Of a DNA stretch of 15,235 nucleotides, positions 6,941 through 14,627 are shown one piece after another. The DNA lies in contig DFDU01000107.1 of assembly GCA_002369325.1 (NCBI GenBank), positions 1-15,235 on the forward strand, read 5' to 3'. The stretch's first letter is position 1. Each line of letters opens with the position of its first letter. The translations under genes were made by a program, and so were the position numbers. The notes under the pieces are model-generated. The model had not been told where the DNA came from. It did not search any database and was given only the letters and a program-made list of their open reading frames with translations. The DNA comes from Lachnospiraceae bacterium UBA3820 (GTDB taxonomy: Bacteria; Bacillota; Clostridia; Lachnospirales; Lachnospiraceae).

Positions 6941-8428
6941 TTAAATGTTAAGGAATTTCTTAACCTCATCAAGCATAGCATCCTTTTCGCATACAGTATT
7001 ATGACGAACAGGAGCTGTTCTTATATCCTCTATAGCCTGAGGAACCTTAACACCGGAAAGACGATTAAGCTCATCTACAAGCTCAAAATCAGTCTTCTTA
7101 TCATACTCATTATCAATTGCATTCATAACGCTTCTTGTAAACTTGTAAGGACTTGCCGTTGATGCAATAACTGTTGGCGTATTATCACCTGTCTGTGCCA
7201 CATACTTATCATAAACTGTTGCGGCAACGGCTGTATGAGTATCCATAATATATGAATCGCTTTCGTAAACCTTCTTAATAGTATTTGCAGTTTCTTCTTC
7301 CGATGCATAATTTCCGTAGAAGTCGGAAAGCTCTTTCTTCATATCGTCTGTTATTGTATATTCACCCTTACCTGATAGTGCATTCATAAGCTCCTTATTC
7401 TTAACTGCATCATTTCCTGCTATTCTGTAAATAAGTCTTTCAAGATTGCTTGAAATAAGTATATCCATCGAAGGTGATGAAGTTAATATAAATTCTCTGT
7501 TTCTGTTATAGTTACCTGTTGCAAAGAAATCATAAAGAACCTTATTCTCATTTGAAGCGCATATAAATTTATTTATAGGAAGTCCCATCTGCTTAGCATA
7601 ATAAGCCGCAAGAATATTTCCGAAGTTTCCTGTCGGTACCACAACATTAATCTTTTCGCCGGCCTTAATCTTTCCGTCTCTTACAAGTCTTGTATATGCA
7701 TATACATAATAAACCATCTGTGGAACGAGTCTGCCGATATTTATTGAATTTGCAGATGAAAATTGATAGCCTTTTTCATTAAGATATTTATTAAGTTCTG
7801 CATCCGAGAACATTTTCTTAACGCCGGTCTGCGCATCATCAAAATTACCCTTGATTCCTACCACAAATGTATTATCACCCTTTTGTGTAACCATCTGCTT
7901 CTCCTGTATCGGACTAACTCCGTTCTTAGGATAAAATACTATAATCTTTGTTCCCGGAACATCCGCAAAGCCTGCAAGAGCAGCTTTTCCGGTATCACCT
8001 GATGTAGCTGTAAGAATAACTATTTCATTATGAACATTATTCTTTTTTGCAGATGTTGTAAGAAGATAAGGCAGAATTGAAAGAGCCATATCCTTAAATG
8101 CTATTGTTGAACCATGGAAAAGCTCAAGATAATATGCACCGGCCTTATTTACCAAAGGTGCTATCTCTTTAGTATCAAATTTATCATCATAAGCACTGTT
8201 AATACAATGTCTTAATTCTTCCTCCGTAAAATCCGTAAGCATAAGCTTCATTACATTATAAGCCACTTCACGATAGTCCATTGAGGAAAGCTCCTCTAAA
8301 GTAACATCAAAAGCAGGAATATAATCCGGCACAAATAAACCGCCTTCATCAGCAAGTCCCTTTAAAATAGCCATCGATGCAGTTGCAGTTTCATTGGAAT
8401 TTCTGGTACTTTTATATATAAGCTCCAT
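6941..8428 (-). CDS. thrC: Threonine synthase
   Basis: ThrC uses pyridoxal phosphate to convert O-phosphohomoserine to threonine in the cytoplasm. The 495-residue length fits the longer threonine synthase class. Visible motifs are the N-terminal YKSTRN with the ADEGGLFVPD block (26-35), the PLP lysine in FHGSTIAFKDMAL (K112), TATSGDTGKAAL (about 140-151) and the phosphate-binding VVPTGNFGNILAAYYAKQMG around residue 250. The start ATG at 8426-8428 has GAGGAG about 9 bases upstream. A terminator behind the upstream gene and a separate promoter suggest it is transcribed alone. No other threonine pathway gene is in view, and I see no T-box leader. Confidence 0.95.
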   Translation of the reverse strand: MELIYKSTRNSNETATASMAILKGLADEGGLFVPDYIPAFDVTLEELSSMDYREVAYNVMKLMLTDFTEEELRHCINSAYDDKFDTKEIAPLVNKAGAYYLELFHGSTIAFKDMALSILPYLLTTSAKKNNVHNEIVILTATSGDTGKAALAGFADVPGTKIIVFYPKNGVSPIQEKQMVTQKGDNTFVVGIKGNFDDAQTGVKKMFSDAELNKYLNEKGYQFSSANSINIGRLVPQMVYYVYAYTRLVRDGKIKAGEKINVVVPTGNFGNILAAYYAKQMGLPINKFICASNENKVLYDFFATGNYNRNREFILTSSPSMDILISSNLERLIYRIAGNDAVKNKELMNALSGKGEYTITDDMKKELSDFYGNYASEEETANTIKKVYESDSYIMDTHTAVAATVYDKYVAQTGDNTPTVIASTASPYKFTRSVMNAIDNEYDKKTDFELVDELNRLSGVKVPQAIEDIRTAPVRHNTVCEKDAMLDEVKKFLNI

Positions 8429-8487
8429 TTCAAAATCTCCTCACAAAATTCTTCTATGATTAACACTAATTATTAACGACATATGGA

Positions 8488-8516
8488 ATAATAACATAAT
8501 AAACAGCTAAAAACAA
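8488..8516 (-). promoter_or_regulatory. Probable thrC promoter
   Basis: On the minus strand, TTGTTT (8516-8511), 17 bases, then TATTAT (8493-8488). The -10 box matches 5 of 6 consensus bases, the -35 only 3. It sits between the upstream gene's terminator and thrC, which supports it. Confidence 0.5.
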
Positions 8517-8547
8517 GAAAAATATAGGATGATTATTTCATATGCTA

Positions 8548-8589
8548 AATCTAAAAGAGATGAAATATATTTTATATATCTCATCTCTT
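8548..8589 (-). terminator. Rho-independent terminator after the 3D-domain gene
   Basis: On the minus strand AAGAGATGA... (8589 inward) pairs with ...TCATCTCTT (ending 8555), an almost perfect stem of about 16 base pairs with one mismatch and an AT-rich inner part. It is followed by TTTAGATTT. It lies 22 bases after the stop codon. The T-tract is short but the stem is strong. Confidence 0.72.
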
Positions 8590-8610
8590 AAAAGCCTCAC
8601 TATATCATAA

Positions 8611-9426
8611 TTATTTAACCAGATAAACCGAACCGTACTGCTTACCGAAGGCTCTTGCCTCATCATGGCTGTTAAAGTAGATATCTACATGATTACCCTT
8701 TATGGCACCACCGACATCTTCTACGGTATATATCTGACCATTTATCATAAGCTTTGTTCCGAACGGATATCTGGATGTATCTGCCGCAATCGTTCTTCCC
8801 GCAGTTGCCGTAGAACCGCTGGCGGTAATAGGATTATCAGGATTGCTCCACTTGCCGCAACATATGGAACAAGGACAATATCCCGTAAGTGTGAATTCAC
8901 CAAGATATTCATATTCACCATTTTCATCCGCATATGTAATCTCTGAAAGAGGATTCGTAGCTGATGATGCGGTTACAAAGACAGGCATCTGTTGCTCAGT
9001 TGTTTCCACATATGTATTATAATCTGCGGCAGACGCATGCTCCGCCGTAAGTGCCTCCAAAGCCGCCTGATCCTTTTTCTCCTGACTTCTTGCTGCCAAT
9101 ATATCGTCAACCTGCTTTTCGGTTTTTTCAAGCTGGGCAAGTTCTTCCGTCTCATAATTAAAATTAACCATATCTACATATGTGATGCCCTTAGCCTCAA
9201 ATGTTGCTCCGGCAAACGGCTTCTTACCCGACGAAACATCGGACAACGACATAATAACACCAACCGACTGATTGGATTCATCAATCTTGTTTACCAATGT
9301 AACGGCAGATAATATTCCCAAAGCTGCAACAACAACCGAAGCTCCGATAACATTATAATACTTCGAAGCAAAATCTCTTGTGGCTTCTATTATTTTTTCT
9401 TTCGCCTTGCTAAAGCTAAATTTCAT
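8611..9426 (-). CDS. Membrane-anchored 3D-domain protein (YabE/YocH-like cell-wall hydrolase relative)
   Basis: 3D domains occur in Firmicute wall-lytic proteins related to MltA and resuscitation-promoting factors. They are thought to cleave peptidoglycan glycan strands. The 271-residue protein has a short basic N-terminus, one membrane segment (about 25-45) that would leave the rest outside the cell, a charged helical stretch likely to be coiled coil (about 92-128), and a C-terminal 3D domain (178-271) with the three aspartates D216 (AADTSRYPFGT), D237 (VEDVGG) and D248 (HVDIYF). A cysteine cluster, CPCSICC at 184-190, opens the domain, as in many clostridial members. No G5 domain is present. 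The start ATG at 9424-9426 has GAGGTGA upstream. It is monocistronic, with a strong promoter and its own terminator. The enzymatic activity is inferred. Confidence 0.87.
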   Translation of the reverse strand: MKFSFSKAKEKIIEATRDFASKYYNVIGASVVVAALGILSAVTLVNKIDESNQSVGVIMSLSDVSSGKKPFAGATFEAKGITYVDMVNFNYETEELAQLEKTEKQVDDILAARSQEKKDQAALEALTAEHASAADYNTYVETTEQQMPVFVTASSATNPLSEITYADENGEYEYLGEFTLTGYCPCSICCGKWSNPDNPITASGSTATAGRTIAADTSRYPFGTKLMINGQIYTVEDVGGAIKGNHVDIYFNSHDEARAFGKQYGSVYLVK

Positions 9427-9493
9427 AATATCACCTCAGTGTGTAAAAATCTTAAAAATGTTACAAAATCATTACATCACACATACATGGAAA

Positions 9494-9522
9494 ATTATAA
9501 TTCAACAACCCTTTTCGGTCAA
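9494..9522 (-). promoter_or_regulatory. Strong SigA-type promoter of the 3D-domain gene
   Basis: On the minus strand, TTGACC (9522-9517), 17 bases, then TATAAT (9499-9494). That is 5 of 6 and 6 of 6 matches at ideal spacing, with a leader of about 60 bases. A 5-base inverted repeat GTCAA-N6-TTGAC (9533-9518) covers the -35 box and could be an operator. Confidence 0.75.
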
Positions 9523-9573
9523 GTATTTTTGACTTATTTTAGTAAGAATACCCAAATTGCATTTATGAATTTG

Positions 9574-9602
9574 TTGATAAATTACAATTTATATATTACA
9601 AT
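9574..9602 (+). promoter_or_regulatory. Promoter of the AP2-domain gene
   Basis: On the plus strand, TTGATA (9574-9579), 17 bases, then TACAAT (9597-9602). Each box matches 5 of 6 consensus bases. It predicts a leader of about 77 bases to the ATG at 9686. It diverges from the promoter of the 3D-domain gene about 50 bases away. Confidence 0.65.
9581..9602 (+). repeat. Tandem ATTACAAT direct repeat inside the AP2 gene promoter
   Basis: ATTACAAT occurs at 9581-9588 and 9595-9602, a 14-base period. The first copy lies in the promoter spacer and the second includes the -10 box. Such placement would suit a repressor site, but AT-rich DNA can give this by chance. Confidence 0.4.
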
Positions 9603-9685
9603 CATTATGTACACATATTCATATATAATATCGACAAAAATCAAAGGATAATTAACAGTTTATCTTAATATTAAAGGAGTACAAA

Positions 9686-10483
9686 ATGGCAAGTAAAACC
9701 GGTGTATATACCGCAAAAAAGAAAAGCGGTGAAATCTATTATCGCGCTTCTCTTACATATAAAAACAAGCATATCAGTCTTGGAAGCTACGATAATCCCA
9801 AGGACGCAAACCTTGCATATACCGAAGCGAAAAATATAATTGATGATTCCAAAAACAAGATAAATAAAGAAAGCTATAATCAAAAATATAAGCTTTCACA
9901 TGATAAATTTATTTGTCTGCTTAACTTCCGTGACAACGGAATATACTTTGCCACCCCGATTTATCTGTTAAAAAACTATTTCGAATACTACCTTACCCCG
10001 GATACAATAATCAAATTTGACCGCGATGACCTGTTTTTTTACGCCTCTCATAAAATCCAGCAACGCGGAGGCTACCTTTTTGTCAGTGATTACGGAAGCC
10101 AATATAAAATTCTCGGAAGATACGGTATAAAGCCATTCGCTGTTTACGGCAGGGATTTTATCATGGTCAATGACGACAAATATGATTACAGATATTCCAA
10201 CATCAAAGTCATAAATAACTATGTCGGCGTACAAATGGAAGAAAAAAACGGCAAGCCCGTTTATACTGCACTGATCCACATGGTTGGCAATCACATCATC
10301 GGAAGATACGGATCCGAGATTGAAGCAGCCGTTGCTTACAATAAAGCTGTCGATATTTTACACAAAAACGGAATCAAAAAAAATTATACAAAGAACTATA
10401 TTGTTACTCTTAAAAAAGAAGAATATCAGAAGCTTTATGATGAAATTAAAGTATCGGATAAGCTTAATGATATCAGCCTCTAA
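9686..10483 (+). CDS. Protein with two AP2-like DNA-binding domains around a degenerate HNH/homing-endonuclease-like core
   Basis: A function is not established; DNA binding is inferred. Residues 5-52 (GVYTAKKKSG..., YYRASLTYKNKHISLGSYD, then a DANLAYTEA helix) have the AP2 pattern of three strands and a helix. Residues 179-230 repeat it (YVGV, VYTALIHMVGNHIIGRYG, EIEAAVAYNKA). Between them, about 145-178 ends in DDKYDYRYSNIKVINNY, which resembles the end of HNH homing endonucleases that carry AP2 domains (the NxxxNL segment). However, the catalytic histidines are not evident, so it is probably not a working nuclease. Residues 70-140 are rich in aromatic residues and unassigned. The start ATG at 9686 has AAAGGAG at 9673-9679. 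It is the only plus-strand gene here, with its own promoter, between two cell-wall protein genes. It could be a domesticated mobile endonuclease acting as a regulator. Confidence 0.72.
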   Translation: MASKTGVYTAKKKSGEIYYRASLTYKNKHISLGSYDNPKDANLAYTEAKNIIDDSKNKINKESYNQKYKLSHDKFICLLNFRDNGIYFATPIYLLKNYFEYYLTPDTIIKFDRDDLFFYASHKIQQRGGYLFVSDYGSQYKILGRYGIKPFAVYGRDFIMVNDDKYDYRYSNIKVINNYVGVQMEEKNGKPVYTALIHMVGNHIIGRYGSEIEAAVAYNKAVDILHKNGIKKNYTKNYIVTLKKEEYQKLYDEIKVSDKLNDISL

Positions 10484-10542
10484 AATAAGCTGTTAATACA
10501 TAATACATCCGTAATACTTTAGCTATCACAAAAGTTTTGCAT

Positions 10543-11514
10543 TCATTCTTTACTTTCGAACAAATTCATCATTATTTCTTCAGGCGTCATATCATTATAG
10601 CCATCCGGGTCTGCAAGAATGCTTCGGCTCCAATGCATCTGATCATAGTTTTCAAGGAAATCAGTATCCCTTATATATGACATATAACGCCCATAGCTCT
10701 CGGGATAAAACTTCGCCATGTATTTTTGAGCAAGGTTAATTGCCTCACTGTCCGGGTTTCCCTCCGGTGTTTTTGTTCCGCATAAGGATACAACCGGCGG
10801 TGAAGCATGAACAAACAGTAAGCTTCCGTCATCACACTCTCCGATAACAATAAAAACATGTCCGTCTGTTCCCATTATATCTCCGGGATAGTACTTTGTA
10901 ACACTATCCTTTCTAACAACGGTTCCTCCAAATATATCTGCATATTTATAAACCATATCCTTTGAAGGAAAAACATATCCCTTATCACTGAAAGTATCAC
11001 CAAATGTCTGATAGGTTACATATCCAACATATCCCGTACAGTCGAGTCCGTCATGTATTTGATATTTTGTATCTTCAAAATCATAATCCTTATCATTTTC
11101 ATCAAAGAATTCTTTCCACCTTGGACTTACGCCATAAGAAAGAGCCTCCGTGCCTGCTCCGGAATCATCTTCATTCCAACCACCGCCATAGACATACAAT
11201 GTGTTCCCGACCGGCTCAAGGGCTGACACTAAAAACTTCTTTACAGTCGGTACATCAGCTCTTGATTCATAAAGCCTATCATCATTTGAAATATAAGCGT
11301 TATTACTTATAGCTTTGGTTATGCCATCGTTTTCCCGGCAGTCTTCCTCTTCGCTATCATTCCCAAACTTACCAAGACGTATCTTGTACCTGTTTTCGTT
11401 ATCATTAAATACCTCAGTAATAATTCCCGTAGCTGCCATGCTGAAGAAAAACAAAAACACATAAAAAATATATCTGCTGCCGTTTATGCCTCTATTCTTT
11501 ACATCTTTTCCCAT
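10543..11514 (-). CDS. Membrane-anchored NlpC/P60-like cysteine peptidase
   Basis: NlpC/P60-type enzymes cut amide bonds in peptidoglycan stem peptides outside the cell. The 323-residue protein starts with a basic stretch and one hydrophobic segment (about 15-33), a signal anchor or uncleaved signal. A low-complexity acidic linker (about 36-90) follows. The catalytic domain contains YVYGGGW (107-113), GLDCTGYVGY (156-165; Cys159 as nucleophile), DGHVFIVIG (217-225; His219) and LFVHASP (233-239; His236), a credible Cys-His-His triad. A loop of about 40 residues separates YGGGW from the Cys, longer than in minimal NlpC/P60 domains. The start ATG at 11512-11514 has GAGG about 8 bases upstream. 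It stands alone: a terminator closes the gene before it, and it converges on the AP2 gene with a 59-base gap. Its substrate is not known. Confidence 0.8.
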   Translation of the reverse strand: MGKDVKNRGINGSRYIFYVFLFFFSMAATGIITEVFNDNENRYKIRLGKFGNDSEEEDCRENDGITKAISNNAYISNDDRLYESRADVPTVKKFLVSALEPVGNTLYVYGGGWNEDDSGAGTEALSYGVSPRWKEFFDENDKDYDFEDTKYQIHDGLDCTGYVGYVTYQTFGDTFSDKGYVFPSKDMVYKYADIFGGTVVRKDSVTKYYPGDIMGTDGHVFIVIGECDDGSLLFVHASPPVVSLCGTKTPEGNPDSEAINLAQKYMAKFYPESYGRYMSYIRDTDFLENYDQMHWSRSILADPDGYNDMTPEEIMMNLFESKE

Positions 11515-11601
11515 GCAAATGCCTCGTCAAAATATACTGATATAATTCTATACATTCTGACTATATTTTATTCGCACTTTGCGCAAATTAGACTTATACG
11601 A

Positions 11602-11631
11602 AACGGGTTGTATAATAAAATACAACCCGTT
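11602..11631 (-). terminator. Perfect-stem terminator after the asparagine-synthetase-like gene
   Basis: AACGGGTTGTAT (11602-11613) and ATACAACCCGTT (11620-11631) are exact inverted repeats, a 12-base-pair stem with a 6-base loop, 31 bases after the stop codon. On the minus strand the tail after the stem is only TTTCGT, so it may be less efficient than a long T-tract terminator. Confidence 0.7.
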
Positions 11632-11662
11632 CCTAAAATAGGCTTATTAAACTAAAATAAAT

Positions 11663-13210
11663 TTAGAAGTAAATACCGTACCAGATAAGGAAGATATATA
11701 TATTCCATACTTTTCTCCAGTTATCATGGCCGTCAAGATACTCGTCCGTGAGCATTTCGTTAAGTATATCCACATCAAAATATTTTGCGGCATTTTCGCT
11801 GTTAAACATTTCCTTGATTTTTCCGAAATATGGTTCTTCACGCATCCATACTCTTACGGGAACAGCAAAGCCGAGCTTCTTTCTGAAAGCCACTTCATCA
11901 GGTATCATATGGCTTGCTGCCTTACGAAATACAATCTTGCTTTCTTCAAGACTGGCTTCATACTCTGTCGGGATCTTAGATGCTATCTCATATATTCTTG
12001 AATCAAGGAAAGGAGTTCTTGCTATAAGTCCGTTTGCCTTGCTCATCTTCTCGGCATTGAGCATGATATCACCCTCAAACCAAACATTTAAATCACAAAG
12101 CCACATCTTTGTTAAATCGCCTGTATTTTCATCAAAGTCATATAAAGATCTTGCAAGCTCAAGAGGAGTTACCTCGCCTTTATAATTCTTTAATAGCCTG
12201 CTCTTATCCTTTTCATTCATAACCTTTGTATTTCCGATATAATATGTCTCTACCGGTGCCGAAGCATAATCCGGATTGTTAAGATTTACCAGTCTTCTTA
12301 CGTAAGCATGGTAACCGCAGAAAAGCTCATCCGCACCTTCACCCGAATAACATACATCCACATAATCTTTTGCACCGCGGCATGCAAGATAAAATGCTAT
12401 CGTTGATGCATCCGCAAGAGGCTGCTCCATAGCCTTCATAGCCTCAGGTATAACACCGAAATAATCCTCAGGTGTAACCTTTACTCTTATATGCTCTGCA
12501 CCCAAAAATTCAGCTGACTTTGCCGCAAGCCCCGACTCATCAAACTCCTTATTGTCATAAGCTGTTGAAAATGTATATTTCGGCTTTGTAAGCGCTGCAA
12601 GATATGCAGAATCAACGCCACCCGAAAGGAAATTACCGTAACGCTCTCCTTCTATCTTCCAGTCATCGATAAGCTCATTTAATGTATTATTTACAAGCTC
12701 TGCATATTCATCGGGAGTTTTTGTGGTATCCCCCTTATATGTAAGCTTCCAATATCTTTTAATATCAAGACTCTTATCATCCTCTTTATAGACAAGAACA
12801 AATCCCGGCATAAGCTTCTTTATTCCTTCAAAGAAGGTATCGCTTCCCGGAAGATATGAATATGTAAGGAAAAGCTCAAGTGCCTGCTCATTTAACTTCT
12901 TTGTATATGACTTGTCCTTAAGGATATCATTTATCGTAAGACCAAATATCACACTCTTGTCTTCTGACACATAATAGTACATAGATTCATTTCCGAATCT
13001 GTCTCTTGCACAGACTGTTTTCTTTTCCGCTTCATCATATATTATAAATGCAAACATACCCTGCAAATGTGAGGTAAGTTCCTCGCCCCATTTAACATAT
13101 GCAGCCTTCACATAGCCCGTATCGTCCTTTGCATCAAAAGGTATGCCAAGTTCTTTTGAAAGTTCCTTTTTATTGCTAATGTAACCACTGAAATTTTTAA
13201 TCTCTGACAT
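11663..13210 (-). CDS. Asparagine-synthetase-like protein lacking the glutaminase nucleophile
   Basis: AsnB makes asparagine from aspartate, ATP and glutamine. This 515-residue protein keeps the synthetase half: PP-loop FLSGGVDSAYL (194-204), the Glu of MEQP (261-264), YSGEGADELFCGY (288-300) and the C-terminal FRKKLGFAVP loop. Its N-terminus starts late. The first residues (NFSGYISNKKELSKEL) line up with the NGEIYN-KELR segment that normally lies about 75 residues into AsnB. Cys2 and the HRGPD region are therefore absent, and the glutamine-binding NGE is not conserved, although the later GMFAF and ARDRFG blocks (51-73) remain. The start ATG at 13208-13210 has GGGAGG 6 bases upstream, and no lost N-terminal coding is seen before it. 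It may use free ammonia or a different nucleophile, as beta-lactam-synthetase-type relatives do. It has its own promoter and terminator. Confidence 0.88.
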   Translation of the reverse strand: MSEIKNFSGYISNKKELSKELGIPFDAKDDTGYVKAAYVKWGEELTSHLQGMFAFIIYDEAEKKTVCARDRFGNESMYYYVSEDKSVIFGLTINDILKDKSYTKKLNEQALELFLTYSYLPGSDTFFEGIKKLMPGFVLVYKEDDKSLDIKRYWKLTYKGDTTKTPDEYAELVNNTLNELIDDWKIEGERYGNFLSGGVDSAYLAALTKPKYTFSTAYDNKEFDESGLAAKSAEFLGAEHIRVKVTPEDYFGVIPEAMKAMEQPLADASTIAFYLACRGAKDYVDVCYSGEGADELFCGYHAYVRRLVNLNNPDYASAPVETYYIGNTKVMNEKDKSRLLKNYKGEVTPLELARSLYDFDENTGDLTKMWLCDLNVWFEGDIMLNAEKMSKANGLIARTPFLDSRIYEIASKIPTEYEASLEESKIVFRKAASHMIPDEVAFRKKLGFAVPVRVWMREEPYFGKIKEMFNSENAAKYFDVDILNEMLTDEYLDGHDNWRKVWNIYIFLIWYGIYF

Positions 13211-13254
13211 TTTTATCCTCCCGTAAATTAAATATTACACAATTCATCCCGCAT

Positions 13255-13317
13255 AATAAAAACCACATAAATATTCAGGTTCTTAAACCGTCCCTAATAT
13301 TATATGTGGGTTTTATT
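13255..13317 (-). terminator. Probable terminator after glycerate kinase, overlapping the next promoter
   Basis: The arms 13296-13317 and 13255-13275 are near-complementary over about 20 bases (one mismatch, one bulge), with a 20-base loop that itself holds GGTT-TAAG-AACC. On the minus strand the stem ends in GTGGTTTTTATT. It would stop transcripts coming from the glycerate kinase gene. A transcript from the embedded promoter lacks the 5' arm and would escape. Confidence 0.6.
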
Positions 13318-13327
13318 TAAATTTCAA
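13299..13327 (-). promoter_or_regulatory. Strong promoter of the asparagine-synthetase-like gene
   Basis: On the minus strand, TTGAAA (13327-13322), 17 bases, then TATAAT (13304-13299), which is 5 of 6 and 6 of 6 matches. The predicted start near 13292 gives a leader of about 80 bases. The -10 box lies in the 5' arm of the upstream gene's terminator hairpin. Confidence 0.72.
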
Positions 13328-13381
13328 TATTAAGTTCTATGTGCATCCCGGCACCTAAATGTTTTGATTAATCTCAACCGT

Positions 13382-14608
13382 TTATAATGCTGACAGCACT
13401 TCTGATGTTTTCTTTTTTAGATTATCCATGGCGATTTCTTTTCTCATAGCTGTTTCAATCGGCATACCGGCCACTGTAATCGCATAACACTCATCTATAC
13501 CGGCTGACTTTAATAAATCTGCGGCTGACTCTTCAACGGTCCCGCCGAAGGCGATAACCCTTGCACCATACTTTTTTGCATATTTTGCGACTCCGGCAGG
13601 AACCTTTCCCATAGCTGTCTGTGCATCAAGCTTTCCTTCTCCGGTTATAACAAAAACATTATTTTTTAATTCATTACTTAAGATAATTTCCGGTTCATCC
13701 TTCAAAATATCATCATAAATTCTTTCAAGTGTTTTTACAAATCCCGTCTCACTTAAAACAATATCTATACCGCTTTTTAGTTCTGCATCCAAAAATGTTT
13801 TAAATGCATATCCAAGGCCTCCTGCCGCTCCTGCTCCGTTTGCATTTTCATCTGCATTTGGATATTGTTTTTTTATAAGCCTTGCGAAGCATTCTATCCA
13901 TCCGTCCATTGACTTTGCCTGCTTAGGTGTTGCCCCCTTTTGAAGCGAAAAGACCATACTGCAGCCGTCATCTCCATACAAAGTATTATTCACATCACAG
14001 GCAATAGTAAATTTACATTTTCTAAGAATGTCAGGTGTAACTGTTTTATTTCCCGAACCGGCTTTAATTTCCAAAACAGAATAAACATCCCTTACACCTT
14101 CCGCTCCTCTTGATACTTCATGTCCGTCTTTATCAATAAATATAAAACCAAGCGCACTAAGCATGCCTATACCCGCATCATTTGTGGCACTTCCTCCAAT
14201 ACCGATTATAAAGCTTCTGCAGCCTTTTTTATATGCATCCGATATCATTTCACCGACGCCATAAGTTGTAGTAACAAGCGGATTACGTTTATCCTCCGGA
14301 ACAAGTGTAAGTCCGGCGGCAGAAGCCATCTCAAGAATAGCACATTTACTTCCGTCTGATTTTATATATATTCCATATCTTGCATTTACGGAATCATCAA
14401 GCGGTCCGGTAACTCTTACTTCTTCAAATGTTCCATTGCAGGCATTTGTAAGTGCTTCCATCATGCCCTCACCACCGTCTGCTACAGTAAAAGCGGAAAT
14501 ATCCGCATCGGGAATGGCACTCTTTATTCCTTCGGAAACGGCGTGTCCTGCTTCGGCAGAAGTCAAACAACCCTTAAACGAATCCATTGCTACCAAAAAC
14601 TTTTTCAT
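13382..14608 (-). CDS. glxK: Glycerate 2-kinase (GlxK/GarK family)
   Basis: The enzyme phosphorylates D-glycerate with ATP to 2-phosphoglycerate, feeding glycolysis. The 408-residue protein, somewhat longer than the usual about 380, has the family start (KKFLVAMDSFKGCLTSAEA), VADGGEGM (42-49), GIGGSATNDAG (136-146), CDVNN (204-208), GAGAAGGLGYA (258-268) and TGEGKLDAQT (322-331). The start ATG at 14606-14608 has GAGGTGG upstream. It lies 19 bases after the exonuclease gene and is probably co-transcribed with it, although no functional link is obvious. No glycerate-producing gene is nearby. The gene symbol is a family-level assignment. Confidence 0.9.
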   Translation of the reverse strand: MKKFLVAMDSFKGCLTSAEAGHAVSEGIKSAIPDADISAFTVADGGEGMMEALTNACNGTFEEVRVTGPLDDSVNARYGIYIKSDGSKCAILEMASAAGLTLVPEDKRNPLVTTTYGVGEMISDAYKKGCRSFIIGIGGSATNDAGIGMLSALGFIFIDKDGHEVSRGAEGVRDVYSVLEIKAGSGNKTVTPDILRKCKFTIACDVNNTLYGDDGCSMVFSLQKGATPKQAKSMDGWIECFARLIKKQYPNADENANGAGAAGGLGYAFKTFLDAELKSGIDIVLSETGFVKTLERIYDDILKDEPEIILSNELKNNVFVITGEGKLDAQTAMGKVPAGVAKYAKKYGARVIAFGGTVEESAADLLKSAGIDECYAITVAGMPIETAMRKEIAMDNLKKKTSEVLSAL

Positions 14609-14627
14609 CGTTTAGCCACCTCGATTA

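Noticed and set aside
8429..8554. T-box or other amino-acid riboswitch before thrC
   Set aside because: The leader is AT-rich, has no T-box sequence (TGGNACCGCG-like) and no stem-plus-T-tract after the probable promoter.
9601..9630. Second promoter for the AP2 gene using TATAAT near 9623-9628
   Set aside because: No acceptable -35 box lies 16-18 bases upstream; the TTGATA-N17-TACAAT pair is better.
13328..13381. Structured RNA suggested by GTGC-CGGGAT-GCAC on the minus strand after glycerate kinase
   Set aside because: Only a 4-base-pair stem, upstream of the apparent promoter, with no match to a riboswitch core that I know.
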